A stretch of DNA of 64,000 bases from Dama dama. Taxonomy: Eukaryota > Chordata > Mammalia > Artiodactyla > Cervidae. Position 1 is the first letter of the stretch. The number at the start of each line of letters is the position of its first letter. The translations under genes were made by a program, and so were the position numbers. The notes under the pieces were generated by a model, which saw only the letters and a program-made list of their open reading frames with translations, ran no database searches and was not told the DNA's origin. Positions 22,257 to 32,725 of this stretch are shown here, one piece after another. The stretch lies in the NCBI RefSeq assembly GCF_033118175.1, contig NC_083701.1, positions 10,807,501-10,871,500 on the forward strand, in the 5' to 3' direction.

Positions 22257-23498
22257 TTCAGTTCAGTCACTCAGTTCTGTCCAACTCTTTGCGACCCCAT
22301 GGATGGCAGCACGCCAGGCCTCCCTGTCCATCACCAACTCCCGGAGTTTACTCAAACTCATGTCCATTGAGTCTGTGATGCCATCCAACCATCTCATCCT
22401 CTGTCGTCCTCTTCTCCCACCCTCAATCTTTCCCAGCATCAGAGTCATTTCCAATGAGTCATCTCTTCGCATGAGGTAGACAAAGTATTGGAGTTTCAGG
22501 TTTAGAATCAGTCCTTCCAGTGAATATCTCAGGGTTGATTTCCTTTAGGATTGATTGGTTTGATCTCCTTGCTATTCAAGGGACTCTCAAGAGTCTTCTC
22601 CAACACCGCAGTTCAAAAGCATCAATTCTTTGGCAGTCAGCTTTCTTTTTAGTCCAACTCTCACATCTATACATGACTACTGAGAAAACCATAGCTTTGA
22701 CTAGACGGACTTTTCTCGGCAAAATAATGTCTCTGCTGTCTTGGTTGGTCATAACTTTTCTTCCAAGGAGCATGCATATTTTAATTTCATGGCTGCAATC
22801 ACCATCTGCAGTGATTTTGGAGCCTGAAAAAATAAAGTCTGTCACTGTTTCGCCATCTATTTGCCATGAAGTGACGGGACCAGATGCCATGATCTTAGTT
22901 TTCTGAAAGTTGAGTTTTAAGCCAGCTTTTTCACTCTCCTCTTTCACTTTCATCAAGAAGTTCTTTAGCTCTTCTTCGCTTTCTGCCATAAGGGTGGTGT
23001 CGTTTGCATTTCTGAGGTTATTGATATTTCTCCCAGCAATCTTGATTCCAGCTTGTGATTCCTCCAGCCCAGTGTTTCTCATGATGTACGCTGCATATAA
23101 GTTAAATAAGCAGGGTGACAATATACATCCTTGATATACTCCTTTCCTGATTTGGAACCAGTCTGTTGTTCCATATCCAGTTCTAACTGTTGCTTCCTGA
23201 CCTGCATATAGATTTCTCAAGAGGCAGGCCAGGTGGTCTGGTATTCCCATCTCTTTAAGAATTGTCCACAGTTTGTTGTGATCCACACAGTCAAAAGGGC
23301 TTAGGCATAGTCAATAAAGCAGAAGTAGATGTTTTTCTGGAACTCTTCTTGCTTTTTCAATGATCCAACGGATGTTGGCAATTTGATTTCTGGTTCCTCT
23401 GCCTTTTCTAAATCCAGCTTGAACATCTGGAAGTTCACAGTTCACATACTGTTGAAGCCTGGCTTGGAGAATTTTGAGTATTACTTTACTAGCATGTG
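22257..23498 (-). mobile_element. BovB LINE fragment with decayed reverse transcriptase
   Basis: About 1.24 kb of antisense BovB: 3' tail at 22257 (TTCAGTTCAGTCACTCAG) and RT domain to 23498. A 236-residue minus-strand frame (22576-23286) carries RTE RT text (GIPDHLACLLRNLYAGQEA; GVYQGCILSPCLFNLYAAY). The active-site YADD has become NAND (LRNANDTTLMAES), and the 5' half of the element is missing, so it is dead. BovB is the RTE-clade LINE typical of ruminants and snakes. Confidence 0.92.
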
Positions 23499-24327
23499 CT
23501 TCCTGCCAATCTCACATGTCCTTAAGGCATCATCTTCATACTCACGGTCCATCATTTCTATAATTCATGTAGCTAGAACATTTCTTCCAACTCTTCAAGC
23601 TTCTAAATTGCTTTAAGGAGAAAAGACAATATTGTATTCAAGATTCAACATTACCTTAAGGGCACAGCACAGGACAGAATCCACAATTTAATAATTTTTC
23701 TTTAAAAAGATAAATTTCAAGTGGAACAATAGAGATAAAATTGCCTTCCCACCTGAAATAGCTAAAAACAAACAAAATATCTGAAACAATAGTTCTCAAG
23801 ACACTGGGCATCAGGTACTGAAGGAGAGCAAACCCTGAAAGACAAGAAGCAAATTAAGTGAACCCTATGATTGCCTGGGCTGTATCTTGAATTAAGAGTG
23901 TTTCAGACTGGCTCAGGTTGGAAGAACGCACATGGAACTCAGTGCAACTTCCTGATTTGAGAAGATAAAACTGAGAATCTGGGGGGACCAAGGTGGCTAG
24001 AGTTTGTAGGACATACTGCCAGAGAGAAGAGTTTCTGAGAGAGAAGACTCAGAGATCTGCAGAGGGTCTGATCAGTGCATGCATATGAGGAAACAGCGAT
24101 GCTCCAGAAAAAAAAAAAAAAAAAAATCTGAAAGGATTAGTGCCTGGCTCTCACATTGGGCTGGGAATAGTGTCTTTTCCCACCAGCCAGTCTGAAAAAT
24201 ACCATAATTCATGGGACATTAAGTAGAGCAATCAGATGAGCCTTGCTTCAGTAGTGTTCAATAATTACCCCTAGATTATATGCTGTTGCTCTAGTTCTTC
24301 CTTAAAAATAATCTTAAAAGGAAGATG
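23499..24327. other. Intron: L1-like sequence
   Basis: 23640-24130 resembles an L1 5' region (GGGGGACCAAGGTGGCTAGA; AGAGATCTGCAGAGG) with an A-run at 24107-24126. Assignment uncertain. Confidence 0.4.
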
Positions 24328-24448
24328 GCGCTTCCTGGTGGTCATGGTTGAGACCCTGCCCTTTCAATGCAGGGGGTTGGGTTTCGATCCCTGGTAAGGG
24401 AACTAAGATTCCACATGCCATGCAGTGTGGAAAAAAAAAAAAGAAAAG
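24328..24448 (+). mobile_element. CHR-type SINE
   Basis: GCGCTTCCTGGTGGTCATGG head, GTTTCGATCCCTGG, A-rich tail at 24430-24448. Confidence 0.85.
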
Positions 24449-25598
24449 TAACACCAAAATTCTAAGAAGACATTTCTCCTTTTTATAAAGATCAAAATGT
24501 TTATTATTTTGTGTTACAAAAAATGAAAAGAAATCCAATCAGATAATGAAGTAAACATATAGGGCAATAAATCTTTTAAAAAGGATAAATTATTTTAAAA
24601 AAATGAATCCTAGAATGTTTTCCCTTCAAGTCACCACTCTGTTGCTTAATAAACTTCTTGTAAAATGAGAAATATTTTATATTAGAAAATACAAAGTTAT
24701 ATATCTGTATTGGAAAAGAATGTTCATGTCAGCCTTCTTTGTAATAGATAAAAACTAATAACCCAATTGTCCCTAAATAGTCGAGAGGATAAAGAAATTA
24801 AGAAACTGTAGAATAACCATCCAGGGGACTACTACCCATTGGTAGAGAGAGATGATCTCTGGATATATGTGCAATAACATGGATGAATCCCAAGATCGGT
24901 ATGCTGATAGAAATAAGCAAAACAAAGCAAAAGTATGCATTTGTATGGTCCTACTGATATAAAACTCTAGAAAATGTATTGATAAATTGATACATAATAG
25001 CAGAAAGAAATAAGTGGTTGGCTGGGGAGGAGAGGGAGGAACATGGGAGGGGAGAATCATAAAGGGATACACTGAAACTCATGCTAGTGTTCATTTTCTT
25101 AATTGTGATGGTTTTGTGGATGTATACAAATACTTAAGCTTAGCAAAGTATATGCAGTAGATATATGCAGTTCACTGTAGGTGAATCATAACTGAAGAAA
25201 ACTATTTTAAAACTTAAGTGCAAAAGAGGAAACAGAGAGAGAGAAAGGGGAAGAGAATTAGAGTCTTGAAAACCTGTAGTCAGAACATTTTGGCCGAACT
25301 TGCAGCTGTGGTCTTGAGCAACTTACTTAAGCTCTCTGAGCCTCATTTCCACACTGGGATAACAGCTGTGCCTACCTCACAGTGTTATCATGAGACTTAG
25401 ATTGAGAGAATGCATGTACACACTTACTACAGTTTCTGGTGCATAATAAATGCTCATTAAACATCAGTTGCTCATGATGATGAAGATGAGGGATGAAAGG
25501 GGGTGGGAGTTAAAAGAGGAAGACAAAAGGGAGAAAAACCAAGAAGGAGCAAAAAGAGAGGAACAGAAACAAAAGAGTGATAATAGAGCAAATAGTTC
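24449..25598 (+). mobile_element. L1 3' UTR relic and MIR
   Basis: 24720-25200 resembles an L1 3' region (ATGTGCAATAACATGGATGA; GGTGAATCATAACTGAAG). 25255-25480 resembles a MIR (CTTGAGCAACTTACTTAAGC). 25500-25575 is purine-rich. No gene. Confidence 0.6.
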
Positions 25599-25684
25599 AT
25601 GGTAGTCCCTCAGTCATGTCCGACTCTTCACGATCCCATGGACTGTAGCCTGCCGGGCTCCTCTGTCCGTGGAATTCTTCAAGC
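25599..25684 (-). mobile_element. Partial Bov-tA SINE
   Basis: Antisense, CATGGTAGTCCCTCAGTCATGT through GGAATTCTTCAAGCAA; the head is missing. Confidence 0.78.
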
Positions 25685-26525
25685 AAATAAGCAGATATTT
25701 TAAATTCCAAAAGTGACTGTAAAAATTGGTATTTTCTTAAATTCTTGCCTTCATTTCTCTGGTTAACTTCTCAGGTAGGGATCAGAGCCTTGAGAAATTT
25801 CAGAGGAAAATGTATTCACTGCAGTCTAAAATCTCCAACTGGCATTCAGGATAAAATTAGATTCTCCAGACTTTCACAGTGACAAGTCCACCAAAAACTT
25901 CAAACAAAAAATAAGTGTCAAATAGCACCATTGTAATTTCAGAACTTTTTCTAGTTGAACAGAGGGATATTATATAAGCTCATTTTTCTTCTACACTGAG
26001 CCAATTTATGTTATGGCTAAATACATAGTGGAGATCATTTTGTTTTTTCCCAAATGATAATTAATTTTTGGAATTGCCTTTCCCCACAAAGAGCCAAAAG
26101 CTGTAATAACACAATGTGATCCAAAAACCAAGTCCCATCTCACTGAAGCTTGGACTCCAAATGTTTAAAGACATTAATTGTGCATGGAAACTAGGATAGA
26201 TTTGAATGATAGAAGCTGTGAGGTGACACAGAATGAGCAAGCACTCTTTTTCTGCCATTGACTAGCCATTTAGCCTTGGGGGAATCACCTAACCTCTTTG
26301 AGCCTCAGTTTCCTCATCTGTTTAATGGAATTATTAACAATAGCTATCTTTAAGATTGTTTGGGTGACAAATAGAGATAATACACCTAAAACACTCACTA
26401 AATATTAGTTCCTTTTCTCCTCTTTCTTTAAAGCTTTGATAATTGAGTAAATAGTATCTGCCAAAGTAGAGATTTGTATTTAAGGAGGGAAATAGGAATA
26501 TAACAATTTTTTTTTTTTTAAGCCA
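25685..26525. other. Intron with MIR
   Basis: 26225-26430 resembles a MIR (GAGCCTCAGTTTCCTCATCT). The rest is AT-rich and unassigned. Confidence 0.5.
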
Positions 26526-26849
26526 GGGCTTCACTGGTGGCTCGGTGGTAAACAGTCTGTCTACCAATGCAGGAGACGTGGGTTTGATCCCTGGTCTGGG
26601 AAGATCCCACATATGGCAGAGCAGCTAAGCCTGTGTGCCATAGCTAAGGAGCCTGTGCTCCAGAGCCCTGGAGTCACAGCTACTGAAGCCCACACACCGT
26701 AAAGCCCATGCTCCCCAACAAGAGAAGCCCAAGCTCCACAAATAGAGAGAAGCCCCCATTCACCTCAACTAGAAAAAAAAAAAAAAGCCTGCCCAACTAC
26801 GAAGAACCAGCACAGTCATAAATAAATAAAATGACTTTAAAAAAAAAGG
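26526..26849 (+). mobile_element. CHR-type SINE (long form)
   Basis: GGGCTTCACTGGTGGCTCGG head, GACGTGGGTTTGATCCCTGG, repeated body and (AAAT)/A tail. Same architecture as the copy at 611-934. Confidence 0.85.
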
Positions 26850-27229
26850 TGCAAAGCTTCATTCTCTAAACATGAGATTATCTGCATAATCACATATATA
26901 GCATGTGATTAAAAATTTGAGTGGGCCACACTTTCATTGCAATATCAGTCTCCTATCAATTATTTACAAAGTGGCAACCACCTTGACTTGGATCATTCTC
27001 AGGAAGCCAGTTCCTCCTAGACCTCCACGTGTTGCCCCAGCCAAGAGAGTGGCCTTGGAGAGGATACGCTCACTCCAACAGCACCCCCGCGTTCCTCTTT
27101 GCTAACTGTTCTTTGCTGACAGCATATACTTCCTAGGTATGTCCAGCAATGTCAAATCGTTATCCTCTGGGAACAAATTTAACTTTTGAAAGTCACCAAG
27201 TTGTGTAATCTGGCTGGACATTGTTGTTT

Positions 27230-27418
27230 GAAAAGTGAAAGTGAAAGGGCTTCCCTGGTAGCTCAGCTAGTAAAGAATCTGCCTGCAATGTGAGCAAACT
27301 CAGTTCAATTCCTGGTTTGGAAAGATCCCCTGGAGAAGGGATGAGCTACCCACTCCAGTATTCTTGGGCTTCCCTGGTGGCTCAAACGGTAAAGAATTCA
27401 CCTGTAATGTGGGAGACA
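27230..27418 (+). mobile_element. Bov-tA SINE with a second partial head
   Basis: One head at about 27248 and a second at 27368 (GGGCTTCCCTGGTGGCTCAA) that is cut short. It is flanked by a 24-bp repeat with three differences (27206-27229 and 27419-27442). Confidence 0.85.
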
Positions 27419-27442
27419 TAATCTGGTTGGACATCATTGTTT

Positions 27443-29669
27443 AGGAATCAAATATAGAAAAACTGCATTTTGCGGGGGCATTTTTCAAAACCAGACTCTG
27501 AAGATTATTTACAGGGATCTGAGCTCAGTCATCAAAGAAGCAGGATCAACATAAACACATAGTTCCTTAAGGTGACTACACTGAATTGACCAATAAGCAT
27601 CATCAAAAGAAGCATAATTCTTTTATTTTTTTTTAAAAGTATAGAAAATATCAAATTCTTTCCCTAAGAACTAGCTATCTGCCTGCTCATTGGTTAGGTT
27701 TTATTTCATACTACACTGTGAGTCATCGTTTGTGAACATCATTAACAGAGATTATGTCTTCCTGTGAATTATTATGAGGTTAAAATATTGACCGGGGCTG
27801 TAGTCCCTTCTAGGAAATAACCAGAAGAGTCCATCCTCAACCCAAGTCAGACACAAACAGCACATCTGCTTGTGGAATTTAAATACAGTTTCAACAGATC
27901 TAAGTTAACAATTTATGATGAACTAAAAAATACTCATCATTCTTCCTCTAGTATTGGGAGGAGGGGGGACGTCAACCATGGAAACCGTGGAGCTCAGACA
28001 AGCCCAACACAGTCAGACTGTCCCAGAGCATCAGACACGTGTGAAATGTTCCTTTCCCCTACCTGATGCGGTCCAGGGAACAGCTGGGAGAGTCAGATCA
28101 GTTGTCCCCACCCAGTACCCGTGCTGACCCCGGGTTCATGACAGCCTCACTCCTGGACCATGAGAGGAGTCCGAGGTCAGGAAGAGACAGGAAGCCACTG
28201 TCGCTGGCCTGTGTACCCTTCACTGTGTGCTTGTACCTAGACTCGTAATTGCTAAATGTTCGCTTTTGTGTGATTCGGGAAGTTTAGATCCTCTCTTTGA
28301 AAACTCTCTGCTCTCTCTCCTTCTTGTTCTGTGACTTCATAATGCCATGGGATTTTGACAGCAATCAAATGGGTACAGACACTCCAGTATATACTACCCC
28401 TGTCAGCAGATGCGCAAGTCCCTTTAGGTTATCATTGTGTAAAATTCTTCTTCCTCCTTCTCTAAGAGGAAGATGATGCATTGTGACAATGTCCTGACAT
28501 TAGGATGGTGCCTTCCAGCCTAGAACAATTCTTGGTGTCCAGCAGGTCCCCAGACTACAATTGTAGGGAAAAATTTCACTGTTTAGTTTATAAAATGCTT
28601 GTCTCAAGCAAACAGAATATTGCTCTCCTCAACACTTTGTCAAGACGTGGGACTCCTTCAGTCGTTGCTCAGAGATTTCCAGTATTTCTTACCTGTCTCC
28701 TCTACCCATACAGAAATTGTCTCTTGATGTCCCAGGAGAGAGAGGACAACTAGTTATTGGAAAGAGCCATGCATAACAAGGCTGGAATGGTTTTTAGAAA
28801 TTAGTAAGCCCAGTATGCCCACTAGAGTTAACAGTCACAAGCACAGGTTGTATCCACGTGTCCTCAGTATCATTTTCTAATTATGAGGACTTGAAAATTT
28901 TACTTCAGCTCTATGAACCTCAGTTTCTTCACCTGTAAAATGGAAATTAGGAATCCCATCTTGACCAGCTGCTTTGAAAAATCACAAGGGAAGACCATGT
29001 GTATAAAAATCAAAGTACCACCATCAAGTGGGTCTTTGATAATGCAAGTTTTATTCTTTTTTCCTACTGGATACTCAGAATCCTAACCTTTCAACCAAAA
29101 TGACATAGTGGGTCCTTCTGTAAGGGAAATGGGCTGAGGATCTTCCTGCAGAAGGCTGAGATCTACCTGGGCAGACTGACACCTGGGGGTCACTGTAACA
29201 TTGCCGCCCGTGATTGGTTCCCAGCTGGCCTATTGCACAGCTACGTCTAATACGAGATGGCAGGTATCATGCTAGTCCAGGAAGGATGCCGTGGAGGAAT
29301 GAGGCCGTATCCACCTGGAAGATTTGCAGGGAAGTTTCTCAGAGGAGAGGACACCTGAGCTAATGCTATGAGAAGAGTAAGGCTTGGTCACCCGCATGAG
29401 ACCTGAGGGAAACAGGACACTGGAGAAGCAAAGCCCTAGAGGAACAAGCGAGCAGGGAAACAGCTGGGGGAGACGGCCAGTTCATAGTGAGGCTGGAACA
29501 TGTGTCGGGATTTGGAAAGTGAAAGGGAATCTGATATATGACAGTCTTGAGAATTTTGCCATGCAGGAAAGAGATTCTAATTTGAGAGACTAGAGAGCCA
29601 GGGAAAGACTTCAGGTTAAGGAGTGACATGGTCAGATCTGAGTTTCAGAAATACTGGCTGGAAAATAAC
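27443..29669. other. Intron, largely unique sequence
   Basis: About 28885-29010 is MIR-like (GAACCTCAGTTTCTTCACCT). No other repeat is named; short frames here have no family resemblance and no splice context. Confidence 0.5.
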
Positions 29670-29682
29670 AGTGTGTATTCAG

Positions 29683-29813
29683 AGACTTCCCTTGTGGTTT
29701 AGGGATTAAGACTCCAAGATTCCACTGTGGGGGCCACAGGTTCACTCCCTGTTGGGGAACTAAGATCCCACATGCCACGTGGTGTGGCCAAAAAAAAAAA
29801 AAAAAAAAACGAG
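29683..29813 (+). mobile_element. CHR-type SINE
   Basis: GACTTCCCTTGTGGTTTAGG head and A19 tail. Flanking repeats AGTGTGTATTCAG (29670-29682) and AGTGTATATTCAG (29814-29826). Confidence 0.9.
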
Positions 29814-30294
29814 AGTGTATATTCAGTAGGGATTGGGAACTGGAAGCAAACAGCTGCCAGAAAACTATTCCAAAACTAGGTGAGAACTAAAACAGAAATA
29901 GGATAGAAGGAGAAAGGTGGATGGATGTGAGATTTACTGAGGAAATAGAATCTACAAACTTAGGATGACCAGACTATGGAATATGGGGGAAAAGAAAAGC
30001 AGCAAAGATGAGACTAAGATTTCTGGCTTGAGAAATGGTGCCAATGGTTCTGCCAAGAATTGGAAAGAGACTTTGGGGGAGGTGGTGATAGCTTATGGTG
30101 AATGATGTTGGATTCGTGACTCCAAAGAAGATTTAGCTTCGGGACCAGGGACCAGCCTTGATCACTCAAGAGCTTTTGTGTAGCAGAGTTTTATTAAAGT
30201 GAAAAAGGGACAGAGAAATTTCCTGACATAGACATCGGAAGGGGGATGGCGAGTGCCCCCACTCGTTAGCCTTAGCAAGGCCTTATATACTTTT

Positions 30295-30436
30295 ACCAGA
30301 CCCACTCCCACAACATACACCTTAAATTAACAAGGTTAGAACTAACAATAGAAGGGTCTTACCAGACTCACTCCCACAACATACATCTTAAATTAATAAG
30401 ATTAGAACTAACAATAGAAAGGTCTTACCAGACCCA
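30295..30436. repeat. 66-bp tandem repeat in the LTR
   Basis: Unit 1 is 30295-30360 and unit 2 is 30361-30426, with a few differences. A third unit starts at 30427 and resumes at 30841 after the SINE insertion. Each begins ACCAGAC(C/T)CACTCCCAC. Confidence 0.9.
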
Positions 30437-30840
30437 TGGAGCTGCCCTTGTGGCTCAGCTGGTAAAGAATCTGCCTGCTATGTGGGAGCCTGGGTTCAAT
30501 CCCTGGGTTGGGAAGACCCCCTGGAGAAGGAAAAGACTACCCACTCCATTATTCTGGCCTGGAGAATTCCATGGACTGTATAGTCTGTGGGGTCACAAAG
30601 AGTTGGACACAACTGAGCAACTTTCACTTTAGAGCTGCCTTTGTAGCTCAATTGGTAAAGAATCTGCCTGCAATTCAGGAGACCTGGGTTCAATTCCTGA
30701 TTCAGGAAGATCCCCTGGAGAAGGAAATGGCAACCCACTCCTAGTTCTTGCCTAGAGAGTCCCATGGACAGAGGAGCCTGGCAGGCTACAGTCCATGGGG
30801 TCACAAGAGTCGGACAGGACTTAGTAACTATACCACCACT
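30437..30840 (+). mobile_element. Tandem pair of Bov-tA SINEs
   Basis: Two sense copies in a row (heads at about 30437 and 30634: GAGCTGCCCTTGTGGCTCAG and GAGCTGCCTTTGTAGCTCAA). The pair as a whole is flanked by the perfect 10-bp repeat ACCAGACCCA (30427-30436 and 30841-30850), so they entered together or as a dimer. Confidence 0.9.
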
Positions 30841-31341
30841 ACCAGACCCACTCCCACAATATACATCTTAAGATAGATAACAAGATTAGTCAGAAGATTC
30901 TTGTTAAGGAGAAACATGTCCTCATGCACGGTACATTGTTGTCATATAATCATTGGTACGGAGTTTAAGGGAAAACATATCCTTGAGCAAGATGAGCTGT
31001 TTTGTTGTGTAATCCTCAGCTCTGGGTTTAAAGAAAAAAACATTTGTCCTTTTCTCCTCCTTGAGAACCCCAGACCCCTACCTCCTCTTTGAGAGCTCTG
31101 GACCCCTTTTTCCTCTCGGGGACTCTGGACTTCTTATCAACCTACCTAGAAATTGACTCTCTCAGTGGTAAGGAAATGATGAGTTCAACTTGGGACCTGT
31201 TGAATTTGAGGATGGCCTGAGACCTCCAAATGGAGATGCTCAGCAAACAGCCGTATAAAGCGACCTCCTGGAATCTATGACTAGGAGAGTGACCAGCCCA
31301 CATTCCTGTTGAATCTGACCAGCTCCCTTCTCTGTTTCCAG

Positions 31342-31514
31342 TACTTCATCTTCACGGGGGTGTTGGCCATGGTGACCTGTGCAGTTTTCCTCCGACTCAA
31401 CTCTGTGCTCAAGCTGGCCGTGCTCCTCATCATGATTGCCATCTATGCCCTGCTCACCGAGACCATCTATGCAGGCCTCTTTCTGCGCTACGACAGCCTG
31501 AGCCACAGCGGAGA
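31342..31514 (+). CDS. ADCY8: ADCY8 internal exon: two membrane helices and start of the last extracellular loop
   Basis: This is a 173-nt exon; the acceptor is TGTTTCCAG and the donor GTAAGT at 31515. It starts in phase 0 (YFIFTGVLAM...) and ends two bases into a Glu codon that the next exon completes. Two hydrophobic segments (about residues 1-18 and 24-48) are the tenth and eleventh membrane helices, followed by the loop RYDSLSHSGE. In human and rat this loop is, from memory, RYDNLNHSGE with a used sequon (Asn885). Here codons 31495-31497 and 31501-31503 are AGC (Ser), so the sequon is absent. An antisense LTR ends about 200 bp upstream. The exon is intact, without stops or frameshifts. 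Confidence 0.95.
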
Positions 31515-32650
31515 GTAAGTGCCCACCACTGTGCTCAAAAAGAGCTCAGCGTCTAGTGGGAAATGAAACCATTGGGAAAATGACTAAGGCAGAGAGACTT
31601 AGAGACTGATTGAATATTGACTTATTTCTCACGCACTCTGGATGACAAGTTTAGGCAAAATTCCTAGTTTTCTATTTTATCATGTATATTCACTACAGAT
31701 TAATTCATGGATTAAAGTTTGGACTAAACCATAGCTCAAGTCTCCCTAAATGTAATAATTTATAATTCCTTCAACTGTAATGGCTCCAAGATTTGTGAGG
31801 TCTGATTGTCACTTTGCTGCAGCACTATTAATAATAGCAGACCTGTGCATCGAGCAGTTGCTAAACTCCTTACATTGTGTTATTTTGAAATATGGAAAAA
31901 TACAACAACAACAAAAATCTTAGCCCAGATTCCTTAGAGAACAGAGCCTGAGGCAAGCATGAAGTGCTAATCCAAACCCAGGACGGCAAAAGTGAGGGGA
32001 AAGGAAGTGAAGAAGGAAAGGATGGAAGGGAAATACAAGCCATCTTATGCTGCCCAGATGAATCGTGAAGCTGGGGCTTTGGAGGATGTCTCGAAGTCTC
32101 TCTGGGTAGGTGAAGAGGTAGGGAAAATGTCTCAGACAGGAGGGATGGAATCTGTTGGTTCCTTCCCTCTCGTTTCTCCCATTAGTCTCAGTTCATACTC
32201 TGGATGTACTTCCTAGTGATGTACTCCAGCCATTTCTACAGCCCTTGGGGAAACCAGACCCCACACCTGCCTTGTGGAGCTCCACGGGGGCTGGAAGCGA
32301 TGGAAGGAGCCAGACACCGAACAGGAGGCTGATTGGCCTCGGGAGGTGGGAAAAACAGAAGTCTCGCTGAGACCAGAACATGTGGCCAAAGTCTGAGAAA
32401 TAGAGGCGGTCAAGACAGTCCAAGAAGCCCCAGAAAATATGCCTGAGACTAATAATGGGAACATTTATGATCCAGCTCCTGGAAATAAACAATGCATACA
32501 ATTAGTCATGTTTACTTCTGCATTTTTAAAAGGATAAAGTCTTTCAGATATTGTTGAAGTTCCCTTCCCCAGCATTGTTCTTTTATCCTCCTCCCAAGAG
32601 CCAACTTCTGGTGCATTTAATGTGTATCCTTCCCATCCATGTGTTTTATA
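31515..32650. other. Intron after exon 31342-31514
   Basis: Unassigned sequence. Frames on both strands at 32155-32501 show no family or splice support. Confidence 0.5.
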
Positions 32651-32725
32651 TTGGGTAGGCCAAAAAGTTCATTCTGATTTTTCTATAAACTGAAAAAATC
32701 AGAACTAACTTCTTGGCTAACCCAG
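32651..32725. mobile_element. Mariner-type MITE (75-bp hairpin)
   Basis: Ends TTGGGTAGGCCAAAAAGTTC and AACTTCTTGGCTAACCCAG are imperfect inverted repeats, flanked by TA on both sides (32649-32650 and 32726-32727), as for Tc1/mariner insertions. Confidence 0.8.

Larger units (their letters stand above)
30106..31139 (-). mobile_element. Antisense endogenous-retrovirus LTR with SINE insertion
   Basis: A block bounded by TGTTGG...TTATCA. On the minus strand the order is U3 (31139 downward), TATA-like box AGTATATAAGG (about 30280-30290), then poly(A) signal AATAAA (about 30190-30196), then the U5-like end. That is LTR layout with no viral genes. U3 contains 66-bp tandem repeats (30295-30436 and onward), one unit split by a SINE pair. 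I could not find a clear flanking duplication, so the ends are approximate. Confidence 0.72.
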
